In this document: piece by piece, positions 28,610 to 37,786 of the stretch
How the letters are laid out: each line of letters opens with the position of its first letter
Numbering within the stretch: position 1 is the first letter of the stretch
Source: an uncultured Collinsella sp.
GTDB taxonomy: Bacteria; Actinomycetota; Coriobacteriia; Coriobacteriales; Coriobacteriaceae
Direction of reading: 5' to 3'
Length of the DNA: 64,000 bases
NCBI GenBank assembly: GCA_958427145.1
Contig: CAUAAZ010000007.1
Location: 18,733-82,732, forward strand
Program-made: the position numbers and the translations under genes
Notes under the pieces: model-generated
Told to the model about the DNA's origin: nothing
Seen by the model: the letters and a program-made list of their open reading frames with translations, nothing else
The model's database searches: none

Positions 28610-28824
28610 CGCCAGCACCTACAACCATACGAACGCGAGTCATGCCCCTCAATAATATGGCCGAGAGTCAATTATTACGAGATCTCATTCCGCGATCGGC
28701 ACATCGTTGATGCTCTCGGTTTGCCGCTGGCGCGTTTGTACCCCGCTGCCCCACTTCCCTGTATACTGATGTAGCACGTGTTTCATCCGGGCTTGTTGGG
28801 CCGGATTGTTCATGGGAGGTTCTT

Positions 28825-29316
28825 GTGGCTGTTTCGAATCCGCCTAGGGGAAGCGTTTCTTCTTCGTCCATCAAGCCGGTTACGCGCAAGGCCGTGCGTT
28901 GCCAGCGCGAGGTCGCTTGGCTTGTCACGCAGGCAGCGGGCAGGCTCGTGGCGACCACTCAGGACGTCAATGCGCCTACGCCGAGCTTTGTGCTGGCAGT
29001 GGCGCTGGATCGAGTACGCCAGCTGGAACTCGCCGCACAAGAAGACGGCAACCATCTTGGCTACCAGGACGCTATGGCGCCCGACCTGCAAACGTTCTGC
29101 CACATGGCCAAGTTGCCCGCCGCGCCCAATGCGCTTTCGGACGCAGGCTACATGTTTACGCTTTCGGGCGCGGACCTTATCCGCGACATCTATACATACT
29201 GCAGCGAGCTCGCCGAGCGCCATGTCTTTGACGCGGCTGAAGTCAAACCGGGATATGTCATCAAGCTGGTTCTTAGGCTGTTCTTGATGGACGGGTTCGC
29301 GGCCATGCCGGCGTAA
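28825..29316 (+). CDS. Hypothetical protein, unknown function
   Basis: The protein of 163 residues starts at a GTG with GGAGG five bases upstream. It appears all-helical, without membrane segments or a motif that I know. A TATACT-like -10 box lies near 28758. The gene has no close partner on its strand. I have no functional suggestion. Confidence 0.6.
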   Translation: MAVSNPPRGSVSSSSIKPVTRKAVRCQREVAWLVTQAAGRLVATTQDVNAPTPSFVLAVALDRVRQLELAAQEDGNHLGYQDAMAPDLQTFCHMAKLPAAPNALSDAGYMFTLSGADLIRDIYTYCSELAERHVFDAAEVKPGYVIKLVLRLFLMDGFAAMPA

Positions 29317-29416
29317 GCCGAGTCTTTAGCATCACCGTCAACTGGGCAACAACCGCTTAACCTTAGTGGGCGCCAATCGAGGGTCGATTATTGGGTCGCC
29401 TCGTCCGCTAACGCAT

Positions 29417-30883
29417 TTATTCCACGCGCTCCAACAGTCGATACTTGCGGTTGCGGCTCGTCGCCGGCGCCGTGGGCTCAAGCTCGCCTTGAGCAATGAG
29501 CGCGTTGACGCGCGACCTAACCTGGGAAATTGTGAGCCCCGTGCGCTCTGCCAGCTCACGCGTCCCCAGCTCGCCGTAATGTTTGAGTGCCGTCACAATT
29601 AAGCCCCCGCCATGATCGACCGGCTCGATCTTTGAACGGTAAAGTACGACCTTGAACCGATCGAACCCCGGGCAGAACAGGGGCTCGGCCAGACCATGCG
29701 CGCGCATGGCATCGATCATCATCGGGATGCCCGAGCCATTGCCCTCAGCCGGCGAACCTGCGCCATCCGGCAGCGGGACAATCGACATGAGCTTCACAAG
29801 CGTCGCATTGCGACATCGGGAGTTGCCGTCAAACAGGTTCTCGCGAGTCTTTCCTCCGTATAGGCCGCCGGGGTTCGTCACCTCGATACGGTCATCAAAA
29901 ACGTCAACAGCGATTGACTGCCCACAGAACCGATCTCCGTATTCTCGGTGGATTACGGCGTTGGCGATTGCCTCGCGTAGGACTTCCTCGGGAATCTCCA
30001 GCGAGTCGACACGCGAGACGCCTTGGATCGTCGAGGTTCGCCGCAAATTCTTGGCGATTGCCGCGACGGCATCCGAGATCATTTCGCCCAACGTTCCCTC
30101 GCAGATCGTACGGTCCATGAACCTCAACGACCCCGCCGCGCCCTTCTGCGTTCCGGCATAGACCGCCACATCGATAAAGAGCTTGGGATAGAACTGCTGA
30201 GGGTAGGTGCCCACAACTAGGAGTCCAGCCTTGGTAACATTGCCCTGGGAATCAAGGATATTTAGGCGCTCCAGCTTCGTTTGTTTGTCCGGCGCGCCGC
30301 GCATTGCCCGGGGCGTCAACGAGAAAGCCCGATCTATCGTACGGTCGACCAGCGTCTCGTCGAGATCGTCCGCGCCCGCACCCGCCACCGCGTCGCGATC
30401 GCTCGGAGTCGCTCGACCGTATGACGCCAATGCGAGCACCTCGGTCGATGAAAGCGGCACATCTTTGTCATCGATGCGCTTGTAGCTGCCGCCCTGGGCG
30501 CCCCGCTCTATGACATAGCAGGGCTTGCTCGACGGATCGAGCTCCTCAATCGTAATGACGAGAACGATGACGCCCTGAAGCTCCACTCGCTCGATCGTGT
30601 ATTTGGGCGGATTGGCCAGCTTTCCTCGACCGCCCGCATCACCCATGCCTGACACAAATTGGTTGAGCACTTTCTCGGTCTCGAAGTTCTCAACCGGGAC
30701 AAAACCTGCGCGCTCACTCACTCCGAGCACGATGATTCCGCCGGCAGTGTTCGCGAATGCGCTCACCGTTTCCCACACGTCGCGGGAAAGCGTCGTGGCG
30801 CTCTCCTTCACTTCGACGTTAAGATCATCCGAGCCCATACGCCTTAAAGACTCAAGCAGACCGGTCAGCTCGTTTTCGTTCAT
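29417..30883 (-). CDS. AlbA_2/Schlafen-type ATP-binding regulator with winged helix
   Basis: Residues ~15-140 form an AlbA_2 (Schlafen AAA_4) domain: LNVEVKESATTLSRDVWETVSAF followed by NTAGGIIVLGVSE. Residues ~270-400 match the RecG-like C-terminal HATPase_c_4 region, with EALREAIANAVIHREY-like sequence (EVLREAIANAVIHREYG) and DRIEVTNPGGL. The last ~65 residues are a winged helix (LGTRELAERTGLTISQVRSRVNALI). Such proteins are thought to be transcription regulators, sometimes linked to defence. ATG 30883 follows AAGGA at seven bases. The upstream DNA carries an unusual array of ATCTCTC repeats, a possible self-regulation site. Confidence 0.82.
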   Translation of the reverse strand: MNENELTGLLESLRRMGSDDLNVEVKESATTLSRDVWETVSAFANTAGGIIVLGVSERAGFVPVENFETEKVLNQFVSGMGDAGGRGKLANPPKYTIERVELQGVIVLVITIEELDPSSKPCYVIERGAQGGSYKRIDDKDVPLSSTEVLALASYGRATPSDRDAVAGAGADDLDETLVDRTIDRAFSLTPRAMRGAPDKQTKLERLNILDSQGNVTKAGLLVVGTYPQQFYPKLFIDVAVYAGTQKGAAGSLRFMDRTICEGTLGEMISDAVAAIAKNLRRTSTIQGVSRVDSLEIPEEVLREAIANAVIHREYGDRFCGQSIAVDVFDDRIEVTNPGGLYGGKTRENLFDGNSRCRNATLVKLMSIVPLPDGAGSPAEGNGSGIPMMIDAMRAHGLAEPLFCPGFDRFKVVLYRSKIEPVDHGGGLIVTALKHYGELGTRELAERTGLTISQVRSRVNALIAQGELEPTAPATSRNRKYRLLERVE

Positions 30884-30944
30884 CTGCACGTCCTTTCGCT
30901 CGGTTCTGCGAAGAATGCCGCAAATGGATTTCCTTCGTCTCTCA

Positions 30945-31180
30945 GTTATCTCTCGTAATTATCTCTCATCTATCTCTCTATCTCTCGGCTTAGAGATAAG
31001 AGATAGATAGAGATGGAATGTCTACCATTTGCTTCATTTATACATATTTTTGCTGGTAGAACAATCGGTATTGAGACAATACCATGATTGCTTGTCTCTT
31101 TGCTGCTCAGTTATCTCTCATATTTATCTCTCGTCTTTCTGTTATCTCTCGTATTAGAGATGAGTGAGAGATGAGAGATA
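30945..31180. promoter_or_regulatory. Two blocks of ATCTCTC direct and inverted repeats
   Basis: Block 1 (30945-31015) has ATCTCTC at 30948, 30961, 30972 and 30980, followed by inverted GAGAT copies. Block 2 (31106-31180) has ATCTCTC at 31113, 31126 and 31144, followed by GAGAGAT at 31166 and 31173. Both blocks begin CTCAGTTATCTCTC. They lie upstream of the AlbA_2 regulator gene and may be operator arrays; they can also fold into hairpins. Confidence 0.6.
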
Positions 31181-31190
31181 CGCGAGTGAT

Positions 31191-31320
31191 GGACGAGCGA
31201 GGATTTTCGGACGGTCGGATATCGAGAGTGGATATTTGGACGGTTTTTGGGGCTTTTGCGGCAAATTCCGTCCAAATATCCACTCTCGTTCGATAGGTAT
31301 CCGGAAATCCTCGCTCGTCC
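31191..31320. repeat. Nested intergenic palindrome
   Basis: Outer arms of about 16 bp (31191-31206 and 31305-31320) enclose a perfect 21-bp inverted repeat (31223-31243 and 31268-31288). A third partial copy of the inner arm follows at about 31324-31340. The element lies between the ATCTCTC array and the M16 protease gene. Together with the array it accounts for most of the 620-bp gap 30884-31504. Confidence 0.75.
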
Positions 31321-31504
31321 GTCCGGATATCCACTCTCGTTTGGCGAGTGTCCAATTTTCCACGCTCGTGCGGCGGGCACGCGGGACCTATGCCCAATCC
31401 GGCTGCATCGTCTCCAGTTCGCCGCAGGGTCGCGGCCCCATATGGGTATACTCTCGAGGATTCGACTCGATTCGCCCCCGCTGGGGCGTCAAAGGAGACT
31501 GCAT

Positions 31505-34500
31505 ATGCCCACCACCTCAACCGATCCGCGCGCCGCTGCTGCCGCGCTGCTGGTACCCGGTACTACCTGCCACGGCTTTGCCGTCGAGCGCTGTGAGACC
31601 GTGCCCGAGCTCGACTCGGACGCTTACGTGCTGCGACACACTACCTCGGGCGCTCGCCTGCTGTGCCTGGCGTGCGACGACGAGAACAAGGCCTTTGCCA
31701 TTGGCTTTAAGACGCCGCCGGCCGATTCCACCGGCGTGTTCCATATTCTTGAGCACTCGGTGCTGTGCGGATCGGCCAAGTTTCCCGTCAAGGAGCCGTT
31801 TGTCGACCTGATCAAGAGCTCCATGCAGACGTTCCTCAACGCCATGACCTACCCCGACAAGACCATCTACCCCGTTGCCACCACCAACGAGCAGGATCTG
31901 TACAACCTGATGGACGTGTATCTGGACGCGGTGTTCAACCCGGCCATCTATACCAAGCCCACCATTTTTGAGCAGGAGGGCTGGCACTACGAGCTGGACC
32001 TGCCGGAGGACACCGAGGTCGACAGCAGCTCCGCGAGCCTGCGCGAGGGCACGCTGCGCTATAACGGCGTGGTGTTCAACGAGATGAAGGGTGCGCTGTC
32101 CGACCCCATGAGTGTGCTGGACGATGCCGTCAACGCCGCGCTCTATCCCGACACCGCCTATGCACACGAGAGCGGTGGCGACCCGCGCGCGATTCCCGCG
32201 CTCACCTACGAGCAGTTCCTGGACACGCACGCGCGCCACTACAATCCTTCCAACTCCTACATCACACTCTACGGCGACCTGGACGTGGACCGCGCACTGG
32301 CCTTTTTGGACGAGCGCTATCTGTCGCAGCCGAGTGCCGCGAGCCGCCGCATGGACGCTGCCGTCGCCGCCGGCGAGGACCCGTCCACGCTGGCGCCCAA
32401 TCCGCTGGGCGTGCAGGCGCCCGTGACCTGCGAGTACAAGCGCGTCGAGATGGCCACTACACCCGAGAACGCCCTGGTGGGCCTGGGCCTGGTGCTGGGC
32501 AGCGCGCTCGACCGCAAACGCACGATCGCGGCGGATATCCTGTTTGAGGCACTGCTGGGCTCCAACGAAGCGCCGGTTAAGAAGGCCATTCTGGCCGCTG
32601 GCCTGGGCGGCAACGTGGTGAGCTACACCGCGGCCGAGAGCCTGCAGCCCTACGAGCTCATCATGCTGCAAAACGCACAGCCCGGCGTGGCGCGCGAGCT
32701 GCGCCGCGTGTTCCAGGACGCCTGCCGCGACCTGTGCGAGCACGGCGTTCCGCGCGAGCGCCTGGAGGCCATCATCAGCAGCAACGAATACGATCTGCGC
32801 CAGCGCGACTACGGTATCGCCGACGGCGTGGCCATTGCGTGCGACGCGCTGAGCACCTGGCTCTACGATGACGACGCCGCGACGCTGGCACTCAAGTACG
32901 GCCCGGTGTACGAGGAACTGCGCGACGAGCTGGACGGTAGCTATTTTGAGGACCTGCTGCGCGAGCTGGTGCTGCAGAACAATCACATGGCGCTGGTCGA
33001 GCTGGTGCCGGTGGATGCCGCCGATGGTTCAGAGGGTGCCGAGGCCGCCGAGCTGGCAGCCAAACGCGATGCCATGACCGATGCCGAGCTGGCCGACGTG
33101 GTCGAGCGCACGGCCGCGCTGCGTGCCGCGCAGGAGGCGGAAGACACGCCCGAGGCCAAGGCCACGCTGCCGCGCCTGCGCGTGTCCGACATTGGCGAGG
33201 CGCGCCCCGAGCCGCCGCTGGTCGTGGACACGACAGCGCCCATCCCCTGCCTGCGCCACGACATCCCCACCAACCGTCTGGCCTACGCCATGCAGTATTT
33301 CGACCTGAGCCGCGTCGCGTTTGAGGACCTGCCCTATGTGACGCTGCTCTGCCGCCTGCTCAAACAGCTACCCACGAGCGAGCACTCGGCCGAGGAGCTC
33401 GACAACTTGCTCGCCGGCAAGCTGGGCTTTTTGAGCTTTACGACCGAGGTCATGACCCAACCCGACGTGGACGGCGTGCGCCCCTACCTGCTGGTGAGTG
33501 CCGGCGCCCTGTCCGAGAAAATCGATGCGCTGGCAAGCCTGCCGCGCGAGGTGTGGTCGAGCACGCTTTTGGCAGACGCCGACGCCGACCGCGTGCGAGA
33601 CGTGCTCACGCAGATTCGCATTGGGCTTGAGCAGGGCTTTATCAACAACGGCCACTCGGCGGCGCTCGGTCGCGCGATGAGCTACAGCTCGCCTTCGGCC
33701 GTGGTGCGTGAGCAGCTCTCGGGCGTGGACTTCTACCTGTTCCTGCGCGATCTGCTCGACCACTTTGACGAGCGCGTGGACGGGCTGCGTACCAAGCTTG
33801 CCGAGCTGGCAGGCCGCATCTTTGTGGCCGATGGCTGCATGGCGAGCTTTACCGGCAGCGACGAGGACTTTGACGCGTACTGGGATGCCGCGGGCGACCT
33901 GGGGCTGGGTGCGGGCGATGGTGCCGGCCGCGGCGCGCTCGCGGTGCCGACGCCACGCGACCGCCACGAGGCTTTCGTGATCCCCAGCGACATCTGCTTT
34001 GCCGCGCGTGCGTGCGATCCGCGTCGCCTGGGCATTGACGTGACAGGCGCTTGGGCCGTGGCTGCCAACGCGCTCTCCTACGATTACCTGTGGAACGAGA
34101 TTCGCGTGAAGGGCGGTGCGTACGGCTGCGGATTCCGCGCAGCCGGCGAGCGCCAGACGGCGTTCTACACCTACCGCGACCCGGCGATCGATCCTTCGAT
34201 TGAACGCATGGCACGCGCAGGCGAATGGCTCGGCAGCTTTGAGCCCGACGAGGCCGCCTTTGAGGGCTTTATCGTGAGCTGCGTGAGCGGCATGGACGCG
34301 CCGGTGAAGCCGTACGCACTCACCAAGCGCCGCAACACGACCTACCTGGCCGGGCTCGATCCGCATGCGCGCGAGGAGCGTCGCGCCCAGATGCTCGCCG
34401 CCACGCCCGGTGAGCTGCGCTTGCTCGGCGCCGACGTGACGCGCATCGCAGCCGTCTCACCCACCTGTGTCTTTGGCGGCCGAGACGTCATCGCCAAGAG

Positions 34501-34537
34501 CAACGCCGGCTTTAACGTCATCGACCTACTCGGCTAA
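31505..34537 (+). CDS. M16C family metalloprotease (PreP/insulinase-like)
   Basis: This large (1010-residue) zinc protease has the inverted motif HILEH (residues 80-84) with a distal Glu in EGWHYEL, followed by the ADP-like NEMKGALSDP segment of presequence-protease-type enzymes. The chain has four M16 modules with the M16C-associated linker in the middle, so the expected clamshell is complete. It lacks a signal peptide and probably degrades peptides in the cytoplasm. AAGGAGA stands six bases before the ATG; the frame is open upstream, but that portion is the palindrome. A terminator follows. Confidence 0.93.
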   Translation: MPTTSTDPRAAAAALLVPGTTCHGFAVERCETVPELDSDAYVLRHTTSGARLLCLACDDENKAFAIGFKTPPADSTGVFHILEHSVLCGSAKFPVKEPFVDLIKSSMQTFLNAMTYPDKTIYPVATTNEQDLYNLMDVYLDAVFNPAIYTKPTIFEQEGWHYELDLPEDTEVDSSSASLREGTLRYNGVVFNEMKGALSDPMSVLDDAVNAALYPDTAYAHESGGDPRAIPALTYEQFLDTHARHYNPSNSYITLYGDLDVDRALAFLDERYLSQPSAASRRMDAAVAAGEDPSTLAPNPLGVQAPVTCEYKRVEMATTPENALVGLGLVLGSALDRKRTIAADILFEALLGSNEAPVKKAILAAGLGGNVVSYTAAESLQPYELIMLQNAQPGVARELRRVFQDACRDLCEHGVPRERLEAIISSNEYDLRQRDYGIADGVAIACDALSTWLYDDDAATLALKYGPVYEELRDELDGSYFEDLLRELVLQNNHMALVELVPVDAADGSEGAEAAELAAKRDAMTDAELADVVERTAALRAAQEAEDTPEAKATLPRLRVSDIGEARPEPPLVVDTTAPIPCLRHDIPTNRLAYAMQYFDLSRVAFEDLPYVTLLCRLLKQLPTSEHSAEELDNLLAGKLGFLSFTTEVMTQPDVDGVRPYLLVSAGALSEKIDALASLPREVWSSTLLADADADRVRDVLTQIRIGLEQGFINNGHSAALGRAMSYSSPSAVVREQLSGVDFYLFLRDLLDHFDERVDGLRTKLAELAGRIFVADGCMASFTGSDEDFDAYWDAAGDLGLGAGDGAGRGALAVPTPRDRHEAFVIPSDICFAARACDPRRLGIDVTGAWAVAANALSYDYLWNEIRVKGGAYGCGFRAAGERQTAFYTYRDPAIDPSIERMARAGEWLGSFEPDEAAFEGFIVSCVSGMDAPVKPYALTKRRNTTYLAGLDPHAREERRAQMLAATPGELRLLGADVTRIAAVSPTCVFGGRDVIAKSNAGFNVIDLLG

Positions 34538-34543
34538 CCACAT

Positions 34544-34583
34544 AGGTAGATTTTTGGGACATGCCCGGAAATCTACCTTTTTC
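34544..34583 (+). terminator. Terminator of the M16 protease gene
   Basis: AGGTAGATTT (34544-34553) pairs with AAATCTACCT (34569-34578), with an inner GGG-ACAT-CCC helix, and is followed by TTTTT. Confidence 0.85.
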
Positions 34584-34614
34584 TGCGGCTTGGGCGAGGC
34601 GGCGCAGCCCACCG

Positions 34615-34770
34615 CGGCGGTTTGTCTCGATCTGTAACATCTAGACGGCAATATCGGCTCCAGATGTTACAGGTCGAGACGTTCCCGAACGGCACCAGCT
34701 CTTTGTCTCAATCTGTAACAACTAGGTCCAATTTTGCCGAGTTACTGTTACAGATCGAGACAAACCGCCG
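34615..34770. repeat. Double-hairpin palindromic element with 25-bp perfect arms
   Basis: The arms 34615-34639 and 34746-34770 are perfect reverse complements. Between them are second versions of the same CTGTAACA-containing arm, so the element can fold as one long hairpin or as two side-by-side hairpins (CTGTAACATCT with AGATGTTACAG; CTGTAACA with TGTTACAG). It fills half of the 380-bp gap before the 5-formyl-THF cyclo-ligase gene. I see no gene in the gap. Confidence 0.8.
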
Positions 34771-34852
34771 TGAACATCCACTCTTCGTCAAAACCACCAC
34801 GAAGGTGTCCACGAACTGCCCCCTTTGCAATGGCTTATGTGGTGGTTTGGGT

Positions 34853-34906
34853 GTTTGCCCAGATAAAACCTGCCAAAATAAACCTGTCCCTTTTTGGTTG
34901 GTTTGC
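34853..34906 (+). repeat. ~50-bp dispersed hairpin repeat, copy a
   Basis: The copy contains GATAAAACCTGCCAAAATAA followed by ACCTGTCCCTTTTTGG. It can form a CCAAAA/TTTTGG hairpin and ends shortly before the ribosome-binding site of the next gene. Other copies are at 42771-42817, 44901-44950 and 52416-52453. Confidence 0.8.
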
Positions 34907-34920
34907 TAGAGGAGGTTGGG

Positions 34921-35517
34921 ATGGACAAGGCTGAGTTGCGGCGGACGGTGATTGCTCGGCGCGATGCGATTGATTTGGATGTTCGGGCGGCGAAGTCCGC
35001 CGTTATCTGTGCGCGGCTTGTTGAGCTATTGGATCGCTTGGATGCCGCGGCGCCGCACACCGTTGCCATCTATGCCGCGATGGGTTCCGAGGTCGACCCT
35101 GCCGCGTTTGCCGCTGCGGCCGCCAAACGCGGCAGGCGCGTGGCCTATCCGTGCATGCTCTCGGCAATCGATGCCGCAGCTTGTGGCCAGCGCATGTGCA
35201 TGCGGGCAGTTGCCGCCGGCGATGCGTCCGCGGCGCCGTTTATCGCCCACCCCACGCGGGCCTTTGCGGCCACAGACATCGACAGCAGCCGCTTCCCTAT
35301 CGTACCTGCTGAGGCTCTCGGCATGATCGTCGTGCCGCTCGTAGCATTCGACCGCGCTGGCGCGCGCCTGGGCTACGGCGGCGGCCGCTACGACCGCTAC
35401 CTGACCATGCTCTCGCCCGCATGCCAAATCATCGGCATCGCCTTTGACGAGCAACGCGTCGACGGCGTTCCCACCGATGCCCACGACCTGCCGCTACCCC
35501 ACATCATCAGCGCCTAA
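34921..35517 (+). CDS. 5-formyltetrahydrofolate cyclo-ligase
   Basis: The enzyme converts 5-formyl-THF to 5,10-methenyl-THF with ATP. The 198-residue length and the C-terminal signature VPLVAFDRAGARLGYGGGRYDRYL are typical; an N-terminal LRRTVIARRDAI is also usual. GAGGAGG stands five bases before the ATG. The leader carries the dispersed hairpin repeat. The gene is monocistronic. Confidence 0.94.
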   Translation: MDKAELRRTVIARRDAIDLDVRAAKSAVICARLVELLDRLDAAAPHTVAIYAAMGSEVDPAAFAAAAAKRGRRVAYPCMLSAIDAAACGQRMCMRAVAAGDASAAPFIAHPTRAFAATDIDSSRFPIVPAEALGMIVVPLVAFDRAGARLGYGGGRYDRYLTMLSPACQIIGIAFDEQRVDGVPTDAHDLPLPHIISA

Positions 35518-35540
35518 CGGCTGGCGCACCTCCCGACGGT

Positions 35541-36467
35541 CTAGTGCTCCTCGCCGGCGCGGGCTAGGTCGTAGGGCGTGGTCTGGTAGACGTAGTAGTT
35601 GAGCCAGTTGGTGTAGAACAGCTGAGCCTGGCTGCGCCAGCCGTTGCGCGGCTCGGCGGTGGGGTCGTCGTTCGGGAAGTAATGCGCCGGCACCTGAGGG
35701 TTGAGCCCGCGCTTCACGTCGCGCTCGTACTCCAGACGCAACGTGTCGGTATCGTACTCGGGATGACCAAAGACAAAGAAGCGACGGCTGTCGGTCGACT
35801 TGACGATGTACAGGCCCACCTCGTCGGACACGGCCACGACCTCAAGCTGCGGCTCGGCCTCCACGTCCTCGCGGCGCACATCGGTGTTACGCGAATGCAC
35901 GGCATAGAAACGGTCGTCAAAGCCGCGAACCAGCGGGCTTTGCGGCTTCACCAGATAATGCTCAAAGACGCCGCTCGCCTTTACCGGCAGGTCGTGCTTC
36001 TGAATACCGTAGTGGTGATACAGGCCCGCCTGCGCGCCCCAACAAATGTGCAGCGTAGAGTGCACGTGCGTGGTGGACCAATCCATGATCTGGCAGAGCT
36101 CGGGCCAGTAGTCGACCTCCTCGAACGGCATCTGCTCCACCGGTGCGCCCGTGATAATCAGGCCGTCGTAGTGGATGTCGCGGATGTCGTCAAACGTGCG
36201 GTAGAACGTCTCCAGGTGGCCGGCGCTCACGTGCGTGGCCTCGTGCGTTTTGGTACGCAGCAGATCAACCTCCACCTGCAGCGGCGTGTTGGAGAGCTTG
36301 CGCATGATCTGCGTCTCGGTGGCAATCTTGGTGGGCATGAGGTTGAGGATGAGCACGCGCAGCGGACGGATGTCCTGGTGCAGCGCGCGGTACTCGGTCA
36401 TGACAAAGATGTTCTCGCTCTCGAGCTGCGCGGCGGCAGGGAGGGCGTCGGGGATGCGAATGGGCAT
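35541..36467 (-). CDS. metA: Homoserine O-acetyltransferase (MetA family)
   Basis: MetA activates homoserine for methionine synthesis. The 308 residues include the nucleophile Cys142 in HICWGAQAG and the catalytic HPEYD segment. Residue 111 is Glu (GAPVE); in MetA enzymes Glu at this position goes with acetyl-CoA use and Gly with succinyl-CoA use, so O-acetylhomoserine is the expected product. No SAM riboswitch is visible upstream. It is convergent with the cyclo-ligase gene. Confidence 0.93.
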   Translation of the reverse strand: MPIRIPDALPAAAQLESENIFVMTEYRALHQDIRPLRVLILNLMPTKIATETQIMRKLSNTPLQVEVDLLRTKTHEATHVSAGHLETFYRTFDDIRDIHYDGLIITGAPVEQMPFEEVDYWPELCQIMDWSTTHVHSTLHICWGAQAGLYHHYGIQKHDLPVKASGVFEHYLVKPQSPLVRGFDDRFYAVHSRNTDVRREDVEAEPQLEVVAVSDEVGLYIVKSTDSRRFFVFGHPEYDTDTLRLEYERDVKRGLNPQVPAHYFPNDDPTAEPRNGWRSQAQLFYTNWLNYYVYQTTPYDLARAGEEH

Positions 36468-36676
36468 GGATGCTCCTTACGAGTCAGTTGCAGTTATGGT
36501 ACAACGACCGGCCCCATCCACGCGAGTGCATCGCCCCGAGACACCGCCAGTGGTCCAAAACAGCCAAAAGTAGAGATTAAGGCATGTCCAAAAATCTACG
36601 GCGCTTTAGCCTAGCAAAGTGGCAGCAGGACGATACAATGGTTCGACGCGAAAAACTCGGCCGAAAGGATACGTAT

Positions 36677-37654
36677 ATGTACCAGACGCGTAAGATCGGT
36701 GTGGTCGGCCAGGGCCACGTAGGAGCACATGTCGCCAACAGCCTGCTCATGCAGGGTATTGCCGATGAGCTGTACCTGTGCGATATCAACGAGGCCAAGG
36801 TGACGTCCGAGGTCCAGGACCTGCGCGACTCCCTTTCATTTGTCCCGTACAACACCAAGATCGTCAACTGCTACGACCACTACGAGGAGCTGGCCTGCTG
36901 CGACGTCATCGTCAACGCCGCCGGTAAGGTCGCACTGGCCGCCGGCAACCGCGACGGCGAGCTGTTCTTTACCACCGACGCCGCCCGCACCTTTGCCAAG
37001 CGCATCGTCGACGCCGGCTTCGACGGCATCTTCGTGAGCATCTCCAACCCCTGCGACGTCGTGTGCACCGAGCTGTGGCACCTGACCGGCTACGATCCCA
37101 AGAAGATCATCGGCTCGGGATGCGGCCTGGACTCCGCCCGCCTGCGCACCGAGATCTCCAAGAAGGTCGGCGTGAGCCCCAAGTCCATCGACGCCTACAT
37201 GATCGGCGAGCACGGCTTTAGCCAGCTTGCCGCCTTTAAGGCCGCAACCATCGCCGGCAAGAGCCTTAACGAGCTTCAGGCCGAGAACCCCGACAAGTAC
37301 GCCTTTGACCACATGGAGGTCGAGGAGCTCGCGCGCAAGGGCGGCTACGTAACCTACCAGGGCAAACAGTGCACCGAGTACGCCGTCGCCAACTCCGCCG
37401 CGCGCGTTTGCGCTGCCGTGCTGCATAACGAGCATGCCGTGCTTTCGGCCTCTACGCTTATGACCGGCCAGTATGGCGAGGAGGGCATCTTTACCTCCCT
37501 GCCGTGCGTGATCGGTGCCGAGGGCGTCGAGGAGGTCTACACGCTGGACCTGTCCGAGCACGAGCTCGAGGGCTTCCACAAGAGCTGCCAGCACATCCGC
37601 GACAACATCGCCCAGCTCGACTGGTGGGACGCCGAGGCCCACGACGCCAAGTAA
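36677..37654 (+). CDS. L-lactate/L-2-hydroxyacid dehydrogenase family protein
   Basis: This NAD-dependent enzyme of 325 residues has the Rossmann motif IGVVGQGHVGAHVA, the catalytic HGFSQ segment (GEHGFSQ) and the LDSARLR substrate Arg. The mobile-loop segment reads AAGKVALAAGNRDGEL instead of the usual lactate dehydrogenase loop, closer to L-2-hydroxyisocaproate dehydrogenases. Lactate, malate or a branched 2-oxo acid are possible substrates. AAAGGA stands seven bases before ATG 36677; an upstream open frame lacks such a site. A strong terminator follows. Confidence 0.85.
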   Translation: MYQTRKIGVVGQGHVGAHVANSLLMQGIADELYLCDINEAKVTSEVQDLRDSLSFVPYNTKIVNCYDHYEELACCDVIVNAAGKVALAAGNRDGELFFTTDAARTFAKRIVDAGFDGIFVSISNPCDVVCTELWHLTGYDPKKIIGSGCGLDSARLRTEISKKVGVSPKSIDAYMIGEHGFSQLAAFKAATIAGKSLNELQAENPDKYAFDHMEVEELARKGGYVTYQGKQCTEYAVANSAARVCAAVLHNEHAVLSASTLMTGQYGEEGIFTSLPCVIGAEGVEEVYTLDLSEHELEGFHKSCQHIRDNIAQLDWWDAEAHDAK

Positions 37655-37696
37655 GCGTCGGTTGCCGCGACACCTCGCTCATACGGACGCCATGCA

Positions 37697-37738
37697 AAGC
37701 GGGCCGTGCCGGAAATCCCTGGCACGGCCCGCTTTTTG
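37697..37738 (+). terminator. Terminator of the dehydrogenase gene
   Basis: A 14-bp perfect stem (37697-37710 with 37721-37734) is followed by TTTTT. Confidence 0.92.
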
Positions 37739-37786
37739 ACTCACACGACACGCTTGCGAATCGAAGGTAAATACTTTTCCCGTTAC

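Noticed and set aside
26094..31500. Direct repeat of the tRNA-Val 3' end as an attachment site
   Set aside because: I read through the accessory stretch and found no second copy of the tRNA end and no integrase gene.
31247..31504. An upstream extension of the M16 protease frame
   Set aside because: It translates the intergenic palindrome, and the good ribosome-binding site is at 31505.
34615..34770. CRISPR array (several similar arms of 20-25 bp)
   Set aside because: The repeats are inverted, unevenly spaced and only four in number; no cas gene is near. The same applies to the ATCTCTC blocks.
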